In this document: positions 4,418 to 6,133 of the stretch, piece after piece | Layout: the number at the start of each line of letters is the position of its first letter | Numbering within the stretch: the first letter of the stretch is position 1 | The notes under the pieces: generated by a model | The model's database searches: none | Seen by the model: the letters and a program-made list of their open reading frames with translations, nothing else | What the model was told of the DNA's origin: nothing | Made by a program: the position numbers and the translations under genes | Origin: Fidelibacterota bacterium | GTDB lineage: Bacteria > Fidelibacterota > Marinisomatia > Marinisomatales > CAZVFT01 | Reading direction: 5' to 3' | DNA: 6,133 nt | Assembly (NCBI GenBank): GCA_014381485.1 | Contig: JACNLN010000157.1 | Span: 1 to 6,133 of the forward strand

Positions 4418-5530
4418 ATGCAATTCATAGATCTACATAAGCAACAGGAACGGATTAGAACGGGTGTTCATCGGCGGATTCAGACTGTTATGGATCACGG
4501 TAAATACATTATGGGTCCAGAAGTGCAGGAGCTGGAGAAAACGTTGGCGGAGTTTGTGGGAATTAAACACTGTGTAGGGTGTTCCTCGGGGACGGATGCT
4601 CTCCTGATGACGTTAATGGCGTGGGAGGTGGGTCCAGGGGATGCTGTTTTTACAACTCCCTTTACGTTTATTTCTACGGCAGAGGTGATCCAACTCCTCG
4701 GAGCAACCCCTGTTTTTGTGGATATTGATGAAAAGACCTTTAACATTGATCCAGTGAAGTTGGAAAAGGTTGTTAAAAATACCATTGACGCTGGCGAGTT
4801 GAACCATAAAGCAGTTATTACTGTGGATCTTTTTGGTTTACCCGCTGACTATCCTTCCATTGAAACAATTGCCAAAAAGTACAACCTGCTTGTTCTGGAG
4901 GATGCCGCTCAGAGTTTTGGAGCATCCATTGGGATGAGGAAGACAGGCAGTTTTGGTGACGCAGCAGCCACTTCCTTCTTTCCAGCGAAACCGCTGGGAT
5001 GTTACGGGGATGGAGGTGCCATCTTTACGGATAACGATGACCTGGCTGAAAAGCTTCACTCAATACGAATCCATGGTAAAGGATCGCATAAGTATGATAA
5101 CATCCGGGTGGGAATCAATGGACGGCTGGATACACTTCAAGCGGCTATCCTGCTTGAGAAATTTTCCATTTTCCCTGAAGAGGTTGATTTAAGAAATAAT
5201 GTTGCCGGTCTCTACAACGAAAAATTACACAATAAAGTTCAATCCCCTTTTGTTCCAGATGGATATACTTCCGTCTGGGCAATATATTCCATTCTTACCG
5301 ACTCTGAGAAACACCGAACGGAGATTCAGGAACGATTAAAAGGAAAAAACATTCCCACAGCTATTTACTATCCGCTACCCCTTCACCTGCAGACGGCATT
5401 CATGGGTTTGGGATTTCAAGAGGGGGATTTCCCCATTTCCGAAGATATTAGCCAGCGAATATTCAGTCTTCCCATGCATCCGTATCTGGATAAAGCGGAT
5501 ATAAAAACAATTACAGAATTGATTTTTTAG
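4418..5530 (+). CDS. DegT/DnrJ/EryC1/StrS sugar aminotransferase, WbpE-like
   Basis: This 370-aa fold-type I PLP enzyme converts a nucleotide-linked keto-sugar to an amino-sugar with glutamate as donor. Landmarks are FIDLHKQQ (3-10), SSGTDAL (56-62, cofactor phosphate loop), VDIDEKTFNID (101-111), EDAAQSFGA (161-169, D162 on the pyridine nitrogen), SFFPAKPLGCYGDGGA (186-201, with K191 the Schiff-base lysine), RVGINGRLDTLQAAIL (230-245) and SLPMHPYLD (350-358). The pattern is close to Pseudomonas WbpE, which makes UDP-2-acetamido-3-amino-glucuronate for O-antigen, but related 3-amino-6-deoxy-sugar enzymes share it, so the substrate is unproven. AAAGGA at 4405-4410, 7 nt before ATG, supports the start. 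It lies only 33 nt after the toxin gene and may be read from that transcript. The other sugar-pathway enzymes are not in the window. Confidence 0.93.
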   Translation: MQFIDLHKQQERIRTGVHRRIQTVMDHGKYIMGPEVQELEKTLAEFVGIKHCVGCSSGTDALLMTLMAWEVGPGDAVFTTPFTFISTAEVIQLLGATPVFVDIDEKTFNIDPVKLEKVVKNTIDAGELNHKAVITVDLFGLPADYPSIETIAKKYNLLVLEDAAQSFGASIGMRKTGSFGDAAATSFFPAKPLGCYGDGGAIFTDNDDLAEKLHSIRIHGKGSHKYDNIRVGINGRLDTLQAAILLEKFSIFPEEVDLRNNVAGLYNEKLHNKVQSPFVPDGYTSVWAIYSILTDSEKHRTEIQERLKGKNIPTAIYYPLPLHLQTAFMGLGFQEGDFPISEDISQRIFSLPMHPYLDKADIKTITELIF

Positions 5531-5571
5531 TACTACTGGGAATTAGGTTAAACAAATAACCAGGAAATTGT

Positions 5572-5591
5572 GTCCACGAATGTCACGAATG
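5572..5591. repeat. 5' copy of 20-bp direct repeat around the GxxExxY gene
   Basis: GTCCACGAATGTCACGAATG occurs here and identically at 6111-6130. Internally it is a near tandem of two 10-mers (GTCCACGAAT, GTCACGAATG), and a third diverged unit follows (TTCACAAATG, 5592-5601). It starts 41 bp after the aminotransferase stop. The two copies bracket exactly one gene and its promoter. Confidence 0.8.
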
Positions 5592-5632
5592 TTCACAAAT
5601 GAAAAAAAACGAAATATCTAAACCATTTACAT

Positions 5633-5661
5633 TTGAGAAAAACCATAGTTCGACTTATAAA
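5633..5661 (+). promoter_or_regulatory. Promoter for the GxxExxY gene
   Basis: TTGAGA (5633-5638) and TATAAA (5656-5661) each match the consensus at five of six positions, with the optimal 17-bp spacing. The predicted start site is near 5668, giving a 5' leader of about 69 nt that contains the inverted repeat copy. The promoter lies inside the direct repeats, so the unit carries its own expression signal. Confidence 0.6.
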
Positions 5662-5686
5662 CATCCTACTAGACCTTAAAAAGTAT

Positions 5687-5715
5687 ATTCGTGTCAATTA
5701 GTGCAATTCGTGGAT
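5687..5715. repeat. Inverted, diverged copy of the 20-bp repeat
   Basis: The segment contains ATTCGTGTCAATTAG followed by TGCAATTCGTGGAT. Both halves resemble the reverse complement of the flanking repeat (CATTCGTGACATTCGTGGAC). It lies in the 5' leader 22 nt before the GxxExxY start. Pairing with the 5' copy (5572-5591) could form an imperfect stem across the promoter. Confidence 0.6.
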
Positions 5716-5736
5716 AGTGTTTTATGGACAGATTAA

Positions 5737-6111
5737 ATGAATAAGATTATCTACAAAGAAGAAAGTTATAAAATAATCGGTTCCTGTATGAAAGTTCATC
5801 GCACATTAGGAGCTGGCTTTCTTGAGCCGGTATATCAAGAGGCTGTTGGAATACAATTTGAAATAGATTCAATTCCTCACGTTAGGGAAAAAGAACTGGT
5901 GATAAAATATATGAACAGGGAATTAGAAAAACGATATAAGGCTGATTTCGTTTGTTTTGACAAGATTATTTTGGAACTAAAAGCGTTAAGTAGTATGACT
6001 TCGGATCATGAATCACAAGTTTTAAATTATTTAAAGGCTACAGGATATAAGTTGGGTTTATTGGTAAACTTTGGTGCGTCTAAACTGGAATACAAACGCT
6101 TGGTTTTATAG
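5737..6111 (+). CDS. GxxExxY family protein (PD-(D/E)XK-like)
   Basis: This 124-aa protein has the family signature GFLEPVY at residues 27-33 (G-x-x-E-x-x-Y), preceded by VHRTLGAG. D70 (YKADFVCFD), E80 and K82 (ILELKAL) form a PD-(D/E)XK-like nuclease core, and ESQVLNYLKATGYKLGLLVNFG (92-113) is the conserved closing helix-strand. The family is related to nucleases, but its cellular role is unknown. Length and motifs are complete. The start is ATG 5737; only a weak GGA (5726-5728) precedes it, and an earlier ATG at 5724 is out of frame and soon stops. The TAG stop (6109-6111) shares its last base with the 3' direct repeat. It has its own promoter and appears to be a stand-alone mobile-type unit beside the aminotransferase. 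Confidence 0.92.
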   Translation: MNKIIYKEESYKIIGSCMKVHRTLGAGFLEPVYQEAVGIQFEIDSIPHVREKELVIKYMNRELEKRYKADFVCFDKIILELKALSSMTSDHESQVLNYLKATGYKLGLLVNFGASKLEYKRLVL

Positions 6112-6130
6112 TCCACGAATGTCACGAATG
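6111..6130. repeat. 3' copy of 20-bp direct repeat around the GxxExxY gene
   Basis: This copy is identical to 5572-5591. Its first base is the final G of the GxxExxY stop codon, so the gene ends exactly at the repeat. The window ends three bases later, so any further units are not visible. Confidence 0.8.
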
Positions 6131-6133
6131 AGC

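Noticed and set aside
4495..5192. Several frames overlapping the aminotransferase on both strands
   Set aside because: They are shadows of a 370-aa gene with all catalytic motifs in its frame.
5546..5561. GGTTA-AACAAA-TAACC hairpin after the aminotransferase
   Set aside because: The stem is 5 bp and AT-rich with no T-run, so it does not qualify as a terminator.
1..6133. CRISPR array, tRNA, rRNA or insertion-sequence transposase
   Set aside because: There are no regularly spaced identical repeats, no cloverleaf or rRNA-like sequence, and no transposase motifs on either strand.

Overview
The window looks like an accessory region of a bacterial chromosome of moderate to low GC. Most of its genes belong to small mobile or addiction-type modules, separated by repeat-rich intergenic DNA. 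The taxon cannot be fixed from the sequence. The DegT-family sugar aminotransferase most resembles enzymes of Gram-negative O-antigen and surface-polysaccharide clusters. Intergenic CCGAA-type and 'gtccacgaatgtcacgaatg'-type repeats next to toxin-antitoxin and GxxExxY genes recall environmental Gram-negative lineages (Bacteroidota/FCB-like), but this is a low-confidence inference. Every gene I support is on the + strand.

Layout. (1) 1-501: a small DUF2628-type membrane protein, preceded by a perfect TGTGA-N6-TCACA palindrome (CRP/FNR-family-like site), a second dyad, and a possible 12-codon leader peptide overlapping its start as ATGA. (2) 502-838: intergenic DNA with an AT-rich dyad, a long tetraloop hairpin, and a perfect-hexamer sigma70-type promoter with an inverted repeat over the predicted start site. 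(3) 839-1876: a 345-aa protein combining winged helix, GHKL ATPase and STAS-like DUF4325 domains. (4) 1877-3189: a hicB-hicA toxin-antitoxin operon, both genes with TTG starts, bracketed by two ~160-bp direct repeats 853 bp apart. (5) 3190-4384: a tight run of three genes: an unrecognised 107-aa helical protein, a DUF6922-like small protein, and an AbiEii-type nucleotidyltransferase toxin that most likely starts at GTG 3755. (6) 4418-5530: a PLP-dependent DegT/DnrJ/EryC1/StrS sugar aminotransferase resembling WbpE. (7) 5531-6133: a GxxExxY (PD-(D/E)XK-like) gene with its own promoter, bracketed by identical 20-bp direct repeats; the 3' copy begins inside its stop codon.

How it fits together. 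Regions 4, 5 and 7 look like independently acquired modules. Two of them carry flanking repeats that could mark their boundaries. The aminotransferase is the only evident metabolic gene and may be the edge of a polysaccharide cluster. The best candidates for under-described biology are the self-contained DNA-binding/ATPase/STAS regulator with its operator, the repeat-bounded hicBA unit, the repeat-bounded GxxExxY unit, and the three-gene nucleotidyltransferase operon with its unknown first protein.
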